Part shown: in pieces, positions 17,265 to 26,367 of the stretch | How positions within the stretch are numbered: the first letter of the stretch is position 1 | How the letters are laid out: each line of letters starts with the position of its first letter | DNA from: Pseudomonas sp. ZH-FAD | Lineage (GTDB): Bacteria; Pseudomonadota; Gammaproteobacteria; Pseudomonadales; Pseudomonadaceae | Assembly: GCF_002803095.1 (NCBI RefSeq) | Contig: NZ_PGLR01000007.1 | Location: forward strand, 96,493 to 160,492 | Direction of reading: 5' to 3' | DNA length: 64,000 nucleotides | Translations under genes and position numbers: made by a program | The notes under the pieces: model-generated | The model's input: the letters and a program-made list of their open reading frames with translations, nothing else | The model's database searches: none | Told to the model about the DNA's origin: nothing

Positions 17265-18533
17265 TTACCAGATCGGCAGGGTGTAGCCGACGATGACACG
17301 GTTCTCGTCCGCGTCGCGGGCGAAGTCGGAGCGGAAACTGGCGTTGCGCACACGCACGTATAGGTCCTTGAGTGGGCCGGTCTGCACCACGTACTTGAAC
17401 TCGATGTCGCGTTCCCATTCGCCGCCACGGTCGTCTGAGCCGGCAACACGAGCGTCATCGCCACGGATGTAGCGGGTCATGAAGGTCAGGCCGGGAACCC
17501 CGATGCTGGCGAAGTTGTAATCGTAGCGGGCCTGCCAGGAACGTTCGTCGGCGTTGGCGAAGTCGTTGATCTGCACGAAGTTGATCAAAAACGGATCGCT
17601 GCCATCGATGTAGGCAAAGCCGGTGTCGCCGCTCATGTCCTGGAAGCCCAGGCCGAACTTGTGGCTACCCAGGCCGTAGCTGACCATGGCGTTGAAGGCC
17701 TGGTTGTCGACCTTGCCGGCGTTGGCCGCGCCGCTGTCACGACTGACGATATAACGCACGTCGCTGCTCAGGGTGCCCGCACCGACCTTGTGGCTGCTGA
17801 GCAGACCGAAGAAGTGCTGGCGATAGATGTCATCCAGATCGGCAAAGTAGTAACGGCCGGTGAAACCGGGGGCGAACTTGTAGTCGACGCCGGCCAGGTC
17901 CAGGTGGTCGGCTTCGACGCCAGAGGCGAAGCGGCGGTTCTTGGCGTTGAGCACCATCTCTTCGGAGTTGGTCGAAGCGCGGTCGATGACCTTGTCCAGG
18001 CGGCCACCGGTGAAGGTCAGGCCTTCCAGTTCGGAGGAGGTGAGCAGGCCGCCCTCGAATACTTGCGGCAGCAGGCGGCTGTCACTGGCCTTGACCACCG
18101 GTAGCTCCGGCACGTGCGAGCCGTAGCGCAGTTCGGTGGCAGAGACCTTGACCTTGCCCGTCAGGCCCAGGCGGCTGAATTCGTCGGCGGAGCGGCCATC
18201 GTCGTGTACGGGCAGCAGGTCGGTGCCGGTGCGGCCGCGACCGGAGTCGAGCTTGATACCCAGCAGGCCCATGGCGTCGACACCGAAACCGACGGTGCCT
18301 TCGGTGAAGCCGGACTGCAGGTCGAGGCGAAAGCCCTGGCCCCATTCTTCACGCTTGTTCTGGCCTTCGAACTGGCGGAAGTCGCGGTTCAGGTAGATGT
18401 TGGTAGCGGTGAGGCTGGCGCTGCTGTCTTCGATGAAGGCGGCGTTGGCGAGGGGGGCAGCGCCGGTAGCGGCGATGGCTAGGCAGAGCAGGCGGACAGG
18501 CGGCAGGGCCTGGCGTGAGGCTGCGAGCATCAT
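17265..18533 (-). CDS. opdH: OprD-family outer-membrane porin, OpdH-like (tricarboxylate)
   Basis: A 422-residue OprD-type 18-strand beta-barrel porin with a signal peptide (cleavage after A-N-A near residue 31) and a C-terminal aromatic strand ending V-G-Y-T-L-P-I-W. The ATG at 18533, five bases after a GGAG site, is chosen; 24 further upstream codons are non-signal sequence. Its place directly before tctCBA and divergent from tctDE matches the P. aeruginosa opdH locus, where the porin takes up tricarboxylates. Substrate is inferred from that context. Confidence 0.92.
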   Translation of the reverse strand: MMLAASRQALPPVRLLCLAIAATGAAPLANAAFIEDSSASLTATNIYLNRDFRQFEGQNKREEWGQGFRLDLQSGFTEGTVGFGVDAMGLLGIKLDSGRGRTGTDLLPVHDDGRSADEFSRLGLTGKVKVSATELRYGSHVPELPVVKASDSRLLPQVFEGGLLTSSELEGLTFTGGRLDKVIDRASTNSEEMVLNAKNRRFASGVEADHLDLAGVDYKFAPGFTGRYYFADLDDIYRQHFFGLLSSHKVGAGTLSSDVRYIVSRDSGAANAGKVDNQAFNAMVSYGLGSHKFGLGFQDMSGDTGFAYIDGSDPFLINFVQINDFANADERSWQARYDYNFASIGVPGLTFMTRYIRGDDARVAGSDDRGGEWERDIEFKYVVQTGPLKDLYVRVRNASFRSDFARDADENRVIVGYTLPIW

Positions 18534-18630
18534 GTGGTCTCCGTTTTTGTTCTTGTCGCCACCTGGCACCACTGCCAGGTCGCTTGAGCAGGTGGATCGA
18601 GCCACCTTGAAACGATGCTATGAGGGCAAG

Positions 18631-18648
18631 CTTTCACTAGGCTTTCAT
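18631..18648. promoter_or_regulatory. Candidate TctD binding site (11-bp-spaced direct repeats)
   Basis: GCTTTCA occurs at 18631-18637 and again at 18642-18648, start to start 11 bp, the one-turn spacing used by OmpR/PhoB-type regulators. The second copy is also part of a dyad, CTTTC-N6-GAAAG. The site lies in the 265-base divergent region between opdH and tctD, 98 bases before the opdH start. TctD is the obvious candidate. Confidence 0.45.
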
Positions 18649-18798
18649 GAACGAAAGATTTTCATGATGATGTGTTGTTGCGTCATGGCGGATCACGCAA
18701 GACCGTAAACATATGCTGCTTTGGCAGTTGAGCAATTCACAGCAGCCGTGGCGGCGCTAAACTGCGCGCCTTTAACGATGCTGCAGCTGGAGGTGGCG

Positions 18799-19470
18799 GT
18801 GCGGATTCTGCTGGTCGAAGACCATCCGCAATTGGCGGAAAGCGTGGCCCAGGCGCTCAAGGGAGCCGGCTGGACGGTGGACGTGCTGCACGATGGCGTG
18901 GCCGCTGACCTTGCGCTGGGCAGCGAAGAGTACGCCTTGGCGATACTCGATATCGGTTTGCCTCGTCTGGACGGCTTTGCCGTGTTGGCGCGCCTGCGTG
19001 ACCGCGGTCAGACCCTGCCAGTGCTGATGTTGACTGCGCGTGGCGAGGTCAAGGACCGCGTGCATGGCCTCAATCTGGGGGCAGATGACTACCTGGCCAA
19101 ACCCTTCGAACTGACCGAGCTGGAGGCTCGAGTCAAGGCGCTGCTGCGGCGCAGCGTACTCGGCGGCGAGCAGTTGCAACGCTGCGGCGACCTGGTCTAC
19201 GACCTTGGCGCGCGTCGTTTCAGCCTCGATGGCGAAGCGCTCAGCCTGACTGCCCGTGAGCAGGCGGTGCTGGAGGCGATGATAGCCAGGCCGGGCAGGG
19301 TGATGAGCAAGGAGCAACTGGCGGCGCAGGTATTCGGTCTGGACGAGGACGCCAGCCCGGATGCCATCGAAATCTACATTCACCGCCTGCGCAAGAAGCT
19401 CGAGGGCAGCGCCGTACGTATCGTCACCTTCCGTGGTCTTGGCTACTTGCTGGAAACGGTCGAGGCATGA
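18799..19470 (+). CDS. tctD: Two-component response regulator TctD (OmpR family)
   Basis: A 223-residue regulator: receiver domain (residues 1-115) with acidic pocket E8/D9, phospho-acceptor D51 and K101, then an OmpR/PhoB winged-helix domain (about 125-220). The GTG at 18799 is chosen because GGAGG at 18789-18793 is five bases upstream and M-R-I-L-L-V-E-D is the normal start of the family; the TTG at 18721 would add 26 residues. It overlaps tctE by an ATGA junction and is divergent from opdH-tctCBA, which it is expected to activate. Confidence 0.93.
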   Translation: MRILLVEDHPQLAESVAQALKGAGWTVDVLHDGVAADLALGSEEYALAILDIGLPRLDGFAVLARLRDRGQTLPVLMLTARGEVKDRVHGLNLGADDYLAKPFELTELEARVKALLRRSVLGGEQLQRCGDLVYDLGARRFSLDGEALSLTAREQAVLEAMIARPGRVMSKEQLAAQVFGLDEDASPDAIEIYIHRLRKKLEGSAVRIVTFRGLGYLLETVEA

Positions 19471-20864
19471 GTCGTGGCGTCAGTCTGCGCGGGCGTCTGC
19501 TGCGGCGCCTGGCGCTGCTGTTGTCGCTGATCCTGCTGCTGAGCAGTTTCAGTGCCTACTGGAGTGCACGCCGTGCCGCCGATACCGCCTATGACCGCAC
19601 GTTGCTGGCATCGGCACGCGCGGTGGCCGATGGTCTGTATGCCGAGGACGGCCGGTTGCGCGCCAATATTCCCTATGTCGCGCTCGATACCTTTGCCTAC
19701 GACAGCGCCGGACGCATCTACTACCAGGTGCTCGACCTGCAGGGTAATCAGGTTTCCGGCTATGAGGACCTGCCGCCAGCGCCGCCGGGCACGCCACGTA
19801 CTGACGATTATCCGGCGCTGGCGCACTTCTACGACGCCGAGTACCGCAACCAGGGCGTGCGTGTGGTCAGCCTGTTGCAGCCGGTCAGCGAACCGCAGCT
19901 CAATGGCATCGCTGAAATCCGGGTGGCGGAGACACAGGGCGCGCGCGAGCGCATGGCTCGTGAGCTGCTGATCGGCACCCTGTGGCGTATGGGGTTGCTC
20001 TCGTTCAGCGCGCTGCTGCTGGTGTGGTTGGCCGTGAACCTGGCCTTGCGGCCGCTGGAGGCGCTGCGCAGGGAGGTGGCAGAGAGAGCCAGCGACGACC
20101 TGCAGCCGCTGCCGGATAGCGGTCTGCCGCGCGAGGTGCTGCCGCTGGTGGAGGCATTGAACCAGTTCAACGAGCGCTTGCGAGGCCTGTTCGAGCGGCA
20201 GTCGCAGTTCATCGCCGATGCCGCCCACGAGTTGCGCACGCCACTGGCGGCGCTGAAAGCGCGTATCACCCTGGGTTTGCGCGCCGATCAGCCCGAGGAG
20301 TGGCGCAGCACCCTTGAACAGGTGGCGCAGCAAGGTGATCGTCTGACTTCGCTGGCCAATCAACTGCTGTCCCTGGCGCGTATCGAGAGTGGTGCGCGAG
20401 CCATTACCGAAGGCGGCGCACAGCGTATCGACCTCGGCCAACTGGCGCGTGAACTGGCTCTGGCCATGGCGCCACTGGCTCACGCCCGTGGCGTCGCGCT
20501 GGCGCTGGAGGCCGACCAGCCGGTGTGGATCGATGGCGAACCGACGTTGCTCAACGAGTTGCTGAATAACCTGCTGGATAACGCATTGGCGCATACACCG
20601 GCTGGTGGCAACCTGATCATCCGCGCACTGGCGCCGTCGGTGCTTGAGGTCGAAGACGATGGTCCGGGCATTCCCGAGGCCGAGCATGAGAAGGTTTTCG
20701 AGCGTTTCTACCGACGCAGCAGCCTGGGTAGTGGTGCAGGCCTTGGTTTGGCCATCGTCGGCGAGATCTGTCGCGCCCATCAGGCTCGAATCAGCCTGCA
20801 CCAGGTGCAGCCGCATGGCCTGCGGGTGCGTGTCGAGTTTCCGCTGTCAGTGGCTGAGGCTTAG
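19467..20864 (+). CDS. tctE: Sensor histidine kinase TctE
   Basis: A 465-residue membrane kinase: N-terminal helix (residues 8-30), periplasmic sensor region, second helix (about 168-190), HAMP-like linker, HisKA with F-I-A-D-A-A-H-E-L-R-T-P-L (phospho-accepting His), and HATPase with N-N-L-L-D-N-A-L, D-D-G-P-G-I-P and G-L-G-L-A-I-V. It starts within the tctD stop (ATGA). It should sense external tricarboxylate and phosphorylate TctD. The 3' end overlaps the convergent binding-protein gene by 18 bases. Confidence 0.93.
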   Translation: MSRGVSLRGRLLRRLALLLSLILLLSSFSAYWSARRAADTAYDRTLLASARAVADGLYAEDGRLRANIPYVALDTFAYDSAGRIYYQVLDLQGNQVSGYEDLPPAPPGTPRTDDYPALAHFYDAEYRNQGVRVVSLLQPVSEPQLNGIAEIRVAETQGARERMARELLIGTLWRMGLLSFSALLLVWLAVNLALRPLEALRREVAERASDDLQPLPDSGLPREVLPLVEALNQFNERLRGLFERQSQFIADAAHELRTPLAALKARITLGLRADQPEEWRSTLEQVAQQGDRLTSLANQLLSLARIESGARAITEGGAQRIDLGQLARELALAMAPLAHARGVALALEADQPVWIDGEPTLLNELLNNLLDNALAHTPAGGNLIIRALAPSVLEVEDDGPGIPEAEHEKVFERFYRRSSLGSGAGLGLAIVGEICRAHQARISLHQVQPHGLRVRVEFPLSVAEA

Positions 20865-21602
20865 CGGCTGCTGAATCTCCAGCAGGTACTGGGAAACCTT
20901 GCCACTGTCGCGCAATTGATTCAGGCCACGATTGAAGCGCTGCATTAGCTCGGCATTGCCCGGTACCTCTCGCGACAGCAGCAGATGCAGGCTGTCGCTG
21001 CGCAGGGGCTTGCGATGAAAGCTCAGGCGCTGGCGTTCGGCAGCGCTGAATTTCTGATAGAGCAGGTCGAAGCCCACCACCTTGTCCACGGGAAACAGAT
21101 CGATGCGTCCGGCCAGCAATTGGCGCAGGCCCTGTTCATCACCGGTCAGGCGCACCACCTTGAGCTCAGCGGCGGCTTCGGCACGTTCAAAGGCTTCGCC
21201 GTAGTCATAACCACGGGTACCGGCAATGCGCAGGCCGCGCAGATCCTCGACATCGTTCCAGTCAAACGCGTGGATCTTGCGGTGAAACAGGTAGTAGCCG
21301 CTTTCGACCACCGGCTCGCTGATGTGAAAGCGCTGCTCGCGTTCGGGGTTGGCAAGCCAGACGGCACTGCCGTCGCGCAGGCCCTGTTCGGCCATTTTCA
21401 GCGAGCGGGCCCAGGGGTGAAATTCCCACTGCACTTCGACGCCCTGCAACGCGAACGCCTCGGCGACGATGCGTGACGCTACACCATGGTGGGGCAGGGT
21501 TTCACCGAGATAGGGCGGCCATTCGCCGTTGGTCAGACGTACCTGTTCGGCAGCCTGGGCACTGCCGAGCAACAGGACGAGCAGGACGAATGCGTAACGC
21601 AT
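20847..21602 (-). CDS. Periplasmic substrate-binding protein, family 3-like
   Basis: A 251-residue exported protein with signal peptide M-R-Y-A-F-V-L-L-V-L-L-L-G-S-A-Q-A. The body resembles polar amino-acid (family 3) binding proteins, with L-T-N-G-E-W-P-P-Y at the mature N-terminus and W-E-F-H-P-W-A-R. No permease or ATPase genes are adjacent. In pseudomonads such solitary proteins are often annotated 'transporter substrate-binding domain-containing' and may be sensory. The ligand is unknown. Confidence 0.83.
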   Translation of the reverse strand: MRYAFVLLVLLLGSAQAAEQVRLTNGEWPPYLGETLPHHGVASRIVAEAFALQGVEVQWEFHPWARSLKMAEQGLRDGSAVWLANPEREQRFHISEPVVESGYYLFHRKIHAFDWNDVEDLRGLRIAGTRGYDYGEAFERAEAAAELKVVRLTGDEQGLRQLLAGRIDLFPVDKVVGFDLLYQKFSAAERQRLSFHRKPLRSDSLHLLLSREVPGNAELMQRFNRGLNQLRDSGKVSQYLLEIQQPLSLSH

Positions 21603-21646
21603 GGCTCTACTTCCTCAAGCGAGTCGTTCGAGTGTAGAGGCGTTTT

Positions 21647-21720
21647 GTGATCTACGTCCCTGTAGATCACCCTTCGGCCGTCGCGCAGCGACGTCAAAAA
21701 TTGCTCCCGACAATTTTTTG
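21647..21720. repeat. Two intergenic hairpins between HDOD and binding-protein genes
   Basis: A perfect 9-bp dyad GTGATCTAC-N6-GTAGATCAC (21647-21670) and an AT-rich dyad CAAAAATTG-N7-CAATTTTTTG (21695-21720), separated by a short GC hairpin. The AT-rich one lies 21 bases beyond the HDOD stop on the minus strand and could end that transcript; the other is of unknown role. Confidence 0.55.
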
Positions 21721-21740
21721 CCATCCATGGCGAGGTGCTT

Positions 21741-22577
21741 TTACTGCAGCATGCTCATGGCCGCTTCCATGGCGGCGGAGAGGTCTTCGTCGGCCTGCAT
21801 GTCGACCTGCGGGTCAAGGCCGAGCTTGGCGAAGGCCGGGACCTTGCTCCAGTCCAGTTGGGTGTAGGGGTGCTCGCTGCCCAGGTAGCTCTGCAGTGTG
21901 GCGACCTGGACGATATCGACATAATCGACCTTGGCCGAGTCGCGGGTGAAGTCCAGATACTGGCTCGGTACGATGGCGATGGGCTCGGGAAATTCCCAGG
22001 TGCGCAGGATCTTGTCGCCGATGATCGGGTGAATCTGCTCGATGACATGGTTGAGGCTGATGGAGTCGGCCAGCAGCTCGTTATGCTCTTCGGCGTAGGT
22101 GAGGATCGGCAGCACGCCGATCTGGTGCACCAGGCCGGCGAGCGTGGCCTGATCCGGCATCAGGCGGGTGTAGTGACGGCACAGCACGTGGCAGATACCG
22201 GCGATCTCGGTGCTCTTGTTCCACACCTCGCGCATCTTGCGGTCGACCACGTCGCTGGTGGCCTGGAACATCTGCTCCATGGCCAGGCCGGTGGCCAGGT
22301 TGCAGGTGTAGTTGATGCCCAGACGGCTGACGGCCATCTGCAGGTCGGTGATTTCCTTGTTGCTGCGCAGCAGCGGGCTGTTGACCACCTTGATGATGCG
22401 CGCGGTGAGGGCGGCGTCGTTACCGATTACCTTGCTGATCTGCGGAATACCCACATCCGGGTCTTCGGCTGCTTCACGCACCCGCAATGCCACCTCGGGC
22501 AGGGTAGGCAGTACCAGCTCATCGTTTTCGATGGCGTGGATCAGTTCCTGTTGGACTTTTTCGGCAAGCTTGCTCAT
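21741..22577 (-). CDS. HDOD-domain protein
   Basis: A 278-residue cytoplasmic protein made almost entirely of one HDOD domain (about residues 18-215), with L-P-T-L-P-E-V-A-L-R-V near the start and V-V-N-S-P-L, a domain related to HD phosphohydrolases but lacking their full metal-binding set. HDOD proteins act in signalling and regulation of motility or stress in Gammaproteobacteria. No fused GGDEF, EAL or receiver domain is present. It lies next to ygfZ, an arrangement seen in pseudomonads; the role is not known. Confidence 0.87.
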   Translation of the reverse strand: MSKLAEKVQQELIHAIENDELVLPTLPEVALRVREAAEDPDVGIPQISKVIGNDAALTARIIKVVNSPLLRSNKEITDLQMAVSRLGINYTCNLATGLAMEQMFQATSDVVDRKMREVWNKSTEIAGICHVLCRHYTRLMPDQATLAGLVHQIGVLPILTYAEEHNELLADSISLNHVIEQIHPIIGDKILRTWEFPEPIAIVPSQYLDFTRDSAKVDYVDIVQVATLQSYLGSEHPYTQLDWSKVPAFAKLGLDPQVDMQADEDLSAAMEAAMSMLQ

Positions 22578-22623
22578 GAAGTAGCTCTCTTAGGCGATCC
22601 GATGCGGCGCCGGGGAAGTTTAG

Positions 22624-23565
22624 TCAGCGCTGGATTTCCTGGTCGGCATCCAGCTGATAAGGCAGGTCGAGCAGGGTCAGGGGCGGGCCTTCACTGCTGC
22701 CGAGATGAATGCGGCCGTCGTTCACGGCGTCTTCCTGCAACACGGCGAGCAACTCGATGGCGTCGTCGGCCTGGGCCGCCAGCACCACTTCGCCAACGCT
22801 GGAGCCATGCACCGGTGAGAACAATTCGACGCCGACGGCCGGTAGCTCTGCAGCGACCAGACGCAGGCGTTGCAGGCGGCGCTTGAGCTTGCCCAGGTAC
22901 TGCATGCGCGCGACGATTTCCTGGCCGGTGTAGCAGCCTTTCTTGAAACTCACGCCACCGAGGGCCTGCAGGTTGATCATCTGCGGGATGAACAGCTCAC
23001 GTGTGGCGCCGAACACCTGGCCCACGCCCGCACGGACCTGAGCCAGTAACCAGTCGTTCAGTGGCGCCTGCGGCAGTTGAGCGGCCAATTGGGCTTGCAG
23101 CTTTGGCGCTTCCTCTGCAGGCGCCCAGAGTTCGGCACGGCCATCGCTCAGGCGTACGGCGAGCAGTTGGCCGGCGCTGGCCAGGGAATCACTGGCGGTG
23201 CTCAGCTGCAGATCGAGCTCGCTCAGCACGGCATCGGCGCCCGCCAGGCCAAAACGGACCCAGGCGGCGCTTTCGTCGCTGAGCTTGGATTTGGAGAACA
23301 CCGCATATTTCTGCAGATCGGCCTGCTGCGACTCGATCAGTTCGCGTGCCATGGCCAGCAGGTAGCCGTCTTCCACCGGGACGATGCGAAAGCTCGACAA
23401 CATACGGCCCTTGGGCGTGCAGCGGGCGCCAAGACTGGACTGGCTGGCACTGAGGTAATTGAGATTGCAGGTCACTTGGCCCTGCAGGAACTTGGCTGCG
23501 TCCGCGCCGCGTACGGCGAGCAGGCCTTCGTGATCGAGGAGTGTGAAGTAAGCGCTATCGGCCAT
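22624..23565 (-). CDS. ygfZ: Folate-binding YgfZ/GcvT-like iron-sulfur maintenance protein
   Basis: A 313-residue tetrahydrofolate-binding protein related to GcvT, involved in assembly or repair of some Fe-S enzymes. The signature [12 protein letters not shown] is at residues 209-220 with the essential Cys211. Starts at 23565, divergent from sdhE. Length (E. coli protein about 326) fits. The neighbourhood, with SdhE and NadB, points to a shared role in flavo- and Fe-S-enzyme function. Confidence 0.92.
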   Translation of the reverse strand: MADSAYFTLLDHEGLLAVRGADAAKFLQGQVTCNLNYLSASQSSLGARCTPKGRMLSSFRIVPVEDGYLLAMARELIESQQADLQKYAVFSKSKLSDESAAWVRFGLAGADAVLSELDLQLSTASDSLASAGQLLAVRLSDGRAELWAPAEEAPKLQAQLAAQLPQAPLNDWLLAQVRAGVGQVFGATRELFIPQMINLQALGGVSFKKGCYTGQEIVARMQYLGKLKRRLQRLRLVAAELPAVGVELFSPVHGSSVGEVVLAAQADDAIELLAVLQEDAVNDGRIHLGSSEGPPLTLLDLPYQLDADQEIQR

Positions 23566-23654
23566 GATGCAAATCGAATCACTGAATAAAGGTCAGGGGC
23601 GTCATCATAGTGGGCAGGGTGGGGCCTTGTCAGCGCAATTGCACAGCGTCTCGG

Positions 23655-23683
23655 TGAACAGCGAGGCAATTCGCCGTTATACT
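23655..23683 (+). promoter_or_regulatory. Candidate sigma-70 promoter of sdhE
   Basis: TGAACA (23655-23660) and TATACT (23678-23683) with a 17-base spacer, 28 bases before the sdhE start. Confidence 0.5.
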
Positions 23684-23710
23684 GCCGGCCTCGTTCGAGG
23701 AGTCCGTTGC

Positions 23711-23965
23711 ATGGTTGAGCAAAGTGAACTGAATCGCCTGTTCTGGCATAGCCGCCGTGGCATGCTGGAGCTGGACGTGCTGCTGGTGCCTTTCGTCAAG
23801 GAGGTGTACCCGAGCCTGGATGCCGAGAACCAGGCGCGCTATCGCAAGCTGCTGGAGTGCGAGGATCAGGACATGTTCGGCTGGTTCATGCAGCGCGGCG
23901 AGCCCGAGGATGCCGACCTGCGCCATATCGTGCGCATGATCCTGGACCGTGTCCAACCCAAGTGA
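23711..23965 (+). CDS. sdhE: FAD assembly factor SdhE (YgfY)
   Basis: An 84-residue helical protein that promotes covalent attachment of FAD to the succinate dehydrogenase flavoprotein. The conserved R-G-M-L-E motif is at residues 16-20, followed by E-L-D-V-L-L-V-P-F. The ATG at 23711 is preceded by GAGGAGT at 23697-23703; the longer frame from 23564 lies over the divergent ygfZ promoter. The 3' end overlaps ygfX by 17 bases. sdhE-ygfX pairing is widespread in Gammaproteobacteria. Confidence 0.93.
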   Translation: MVEQSELNRLFWHSRRGMLELDVLLVPFVKEVYPSLDAENQARYRKLLECEDQDMFGWFMQRGEPEDADLRHIVRMILDRVQPK

Positions 23966-24416
23966 TGCCTTCGAGTGCCGTTGGCAGCCCTCACGCTGGC
24001 TGCTGAGGCTCTACCTGTCGGTCCAGGCGCTGGCCTTGCTGGCGCCGTGGCTGGCCGACATTCCCCTCTGGTCAAAGCTGCTGTCACTGGTGGCATGCCT
24101 GGCACATGCCGCCTGGGTGCTGCCGCGACACGTCTTGCTGACTGCGCCACAGGCCATCACGGGTTTGCGCCGTGATGGATTCGGCTGGCATCTATATAGC
24201 GTTGCAGCAGGCTGGCAGGCGGTGCAACTGCGCCCGGACAGTCTGGCATTGCCGCTGGCGGTGGTGCTGCGCTATCGCCTGCCAGGCCAGCGTTTCAGTC
24301 GTGGGCTGTGCATTGCCCGCGATGCGCTGGCGCCCGAGCAGCACCGGCGCCTGCGCTTGCGTCTGAAGTTCAGCCGGCGGCGCTGGGCTGAGCCTGGGAC
24401 GTCGGCGTCAGAATAG
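23949..24416 (+). CDS. ygfX: YgfX-family membrane protein
   Basis: A 155-residue inner-membrane protein with two hydrophobic helices (about residues 18-36 and 41-58) and a basic cytoplasmic tail, the architecture of YgfX/CptA. It uses a GTG start inside sdhE (17-base overlap), so it is probably translationally coupled. Sequence similarity in this family is low; context next to sdhE supports the call. Its 3' end overlaps the convergent nadB gene by 47 bases, a coding overlap on opposite strands. Confidence 0.82.
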   Translation: MSNPSDAFECRWQPSRWLLRLYLSVQALALLAPWLADIPLWSKLLSLVACLAHAAWVLPRHVLLTAPQAITGLRRDGFGWHLYSVAAGWQAVQLRPDSLALPLAVVLRYRLPGQRFSRGLCIARDALAPEQHRRLRLRLKFSRRRWAEPGTSASE

Positions 24417-26001
24417 TGTCGCGGGCTTCGGCCAACTGCTCGGGGTAGTCGAGGGTGTAGTGCAGGCCGCGGCTTTCATGACGCTGCATGGCCGAGCGGA
24501 TCATCAGCTCGGCGACCAGTGCGAGGTTGCGCAGCTCGATCAGATCGCGACTGACCTTGTAGTTGCTGTAGAACTCGTCGATCTCGTCCAGCAGCAGGCG
24601 CACCCGGTGTTGCGCGCGCTGCAGGCGCTTGTTGGTGCGCACGATGCCGACGTAGTCCCACATGAAACGCCGCAGCTCATCCCAGTTGTGGGCGATGATC
24701 ACGTCCTCGTCGGAGTCGGTCACCTGGCTGGCGTCCCAGTCCGGGAGGTTGCTGGGCATGCCGATAGTGTCCAACTGCTCGATGATATCGGCGCAGGCTG
24801 AACGCGCATAAACGAAGCATTCGAGCAGCGAATTGCTGGCCATGCGGTTGGCGCCATGCAGGCCGGTGAAGCTGGTTTCGCCGATGGCGTACAGGCCGGG
24901 TACGTCGGTGCGGCCATGTTGATCGACCACCACACCGCCGCAGGTGTAATGCGCCGCGGGCACCACCGGGATGGGCTGCTTGGTGATATCGATGCCGAAG
25001 CCCAGGCAGCGTTCGTAGACGGTGGGGAAATGACTCTTGATGAACTCGGCCGGCTTGTGACTGATGTCCAGGTACACGCAGTCGATGCCCAGGCGCTTCA
25101 TTTCATGGTCGATGGCGCGGGCAACGATATCGCGCGGTGCCAGTTCGGCGCGCTCATCGAAACGCTGCATGAAGCGTTCGCCACTGGGTAGCTTGAGCAG
25201 GCCGCCTTCGCCGCGCACGGCTTCGGTGATCAGGAAGCTCTTGGCCTGCGGGTGATACAGGCAGGTAGGGTGGAACTGGTTGAACTCCAGATTGCCGACG
25301 CGACAGCCGGCGCGCCAGGCCATGGCGATGCCGTCGCCACAGGCGCCGTCGGGGTTGCTGGTATAGAGGTAGACCTTGGCCGCGCCGCCCGTGGCGAGAA
25401 TCACGAAGCGCGCGCTGAAGGTGTCCACTTCACCGCGGTCACGATCCAGTACGTAAGCGCCCAGACAGCGCTCACCATCCAGGCCGAGCTTGCGCTCGGT
25501 GATCAGGTCGACGGCGACGCGCTGCTCCAGCAGCTCGATGTTCGGGCGCTGTCGGGCCTGCTCCAGCAGGGTGTTGAAAATTGCTGCGCCAGTCGCGTCG
25601 GCGGCGTGGATGATGCGCCGATGGCTGTGGCCGCCCTCGCGGGTCAGATGGAACTCGAAGCCGCCGTCCTCGCGCGCGGTTTCATCGTCTCGGGTGAAGG
25701 GGACGCCCTGATCGATCAGCCACTGGATGGCCTCGCGGCTGTGTTCTACGGTGAAACGCACGGCGTCTTCGCTGCATAGACCGGCACCAGCGTTGAGGGT
25801 GTCGGCGACGTGTGATTCGACCGTGTCGGTATCGTCCAGAACGGCTGCCACGCCACCTTGCGCCCAGTAGGTCGAGCCATTGGCCAGCTTGCCTTTGCTC
25901 AGTACCGCGATGCGCAGATGGGAAGGTAGGGTGAGGGCGAGCGTCAGGCCAGCGGCGCCGCTGCCGATGACCAGAACATCGTGCTGGAAGTGTTGGCTCA
26001 T
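24370..26001 (-). CDS. nadB: L-aspartate oxidase NadB
   Basis: A 543-residue flavoenzyme that oxidises L-aspartate to iminoaspartate, the first step of de novo NAD synthesis. FAD-binding G-S-G-A-A-G-L is at residues 13-19. Other family motifs are [15 protein letters not shown]-type ([10 protein letters not shown]) and [16 protein letters not shown]-terminal helical domain is complete. NadB belongs to the succinate dehydrogenase flavoprotein superfamily, which fits its place beside sdhE. It is divergent from the algU operon. Confidence 0.95.
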   Translation of the reverse strand: MSQHFQHDVLVIGSGAAGLTLALTLPSHLRIAVLSKGKLANGSTYWAQGGVAAVLDDTDTVESHVADTLNAGAGLCSEDAVRFTVEHSREAIQWLIDQGVPFTRDDETAREDGGFEFHLTREGGHSHRRIIHAADATGAAIFNTLLEQARQRPNIELLEQRVAVDLITERKLGLDGERCLGAYVLDRDRGEVDTFSARFVILATGGAAKVYLYTSNPDGACGDGIAMAWRAGCRVGNLEFNQFHPTCLYHPQAKSFLITEAVRGEGGLLKLPSGERFMQRFDERAELAPRDIVARAIDHEMKRLGIDCVYLDISHKPAEFIKSHFPTVYERCLGFGIDITKQPIPVVPAAHYTCGGVVVDQHGRTDVPGLYAIGETSFTGLHGANRMASNSLLECFVYARSACADIIEQLDTIGMPSNLPDWDASQVTDSDEDVIIAHNWDELRRFMWDYVGIVRTNKRLQRAQHRVRLLLDEIDEFYSNYKVSRDLIELRNLALVAELMIRSAMQRHESRGLHYTLDYPEQLAEARDTILTPTSQAQPSAAG

Positions 26002-26087
26002 GTCCGAGTTCCGCGTGAAAGCGAGCCCTAGTATATAGAGAGGGGCAGCGGCACAATAGGTGGCTTATGACCGACCGCGGTGCTCGG

Positions 26088-26115
26088 GAACTTTCTTAGT
26101 CGTTAAGGTTCCATA
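26088..26115 (+). promoter_or_regulatory. Weak candidate AlgU-type promoter, distal
   Basis: GAACTT at 26088-26093, then 16 bases, then TCCATA. The -35 is perfect and the -10 poor. A GGAAC/GTTCC dyad (26087-26112) spans it. It lies about 280 bases before algU, in the 366-base gap after nadB. Confidence 0.35.
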
Positions 26116-26281
26116 GAGGGTCGCCCATATAAGGGAGAGCGCTTGCGCGTGCCTGCATCTGAAGTCAGCGGAGGGTGTGGAAATGAGCGGCGATAAGATT
26201 ATTTGCGCGAGCGGAAAGGTTCCGCTGGCGCCATTCCAGGCAGAGGGAAGAAAACTCTGCGGGAAGCTTGCTTGGAGGGGA

Positions 26282-26308
26282 GAACTTTTGCGTAAGACCC
26301 GAGTCTAT
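26282..26308 (+). promoter_or_regulatory. AlgU (sigma-22/RpoE-type) autoregulatory promoter of algU
   Basis: GAACTT (26282-26287), 16-base spacer, TCTAT (26304-26308), close to the GAACTT-N16/17-TCTGA consensus of AlgU/RpoE. It lies 59 bases before algU, as expected for the autoregulated operon promoter. The remaining 26116-26281 shows no further gene or clear motif. Confidence 0.65.
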
Positions 26309-26367
26309 CTTGGCAAGCTGATTCGCTTACAGGCGCAGACCTCCTCCGAGCGTTATGAGGAGAGTGC

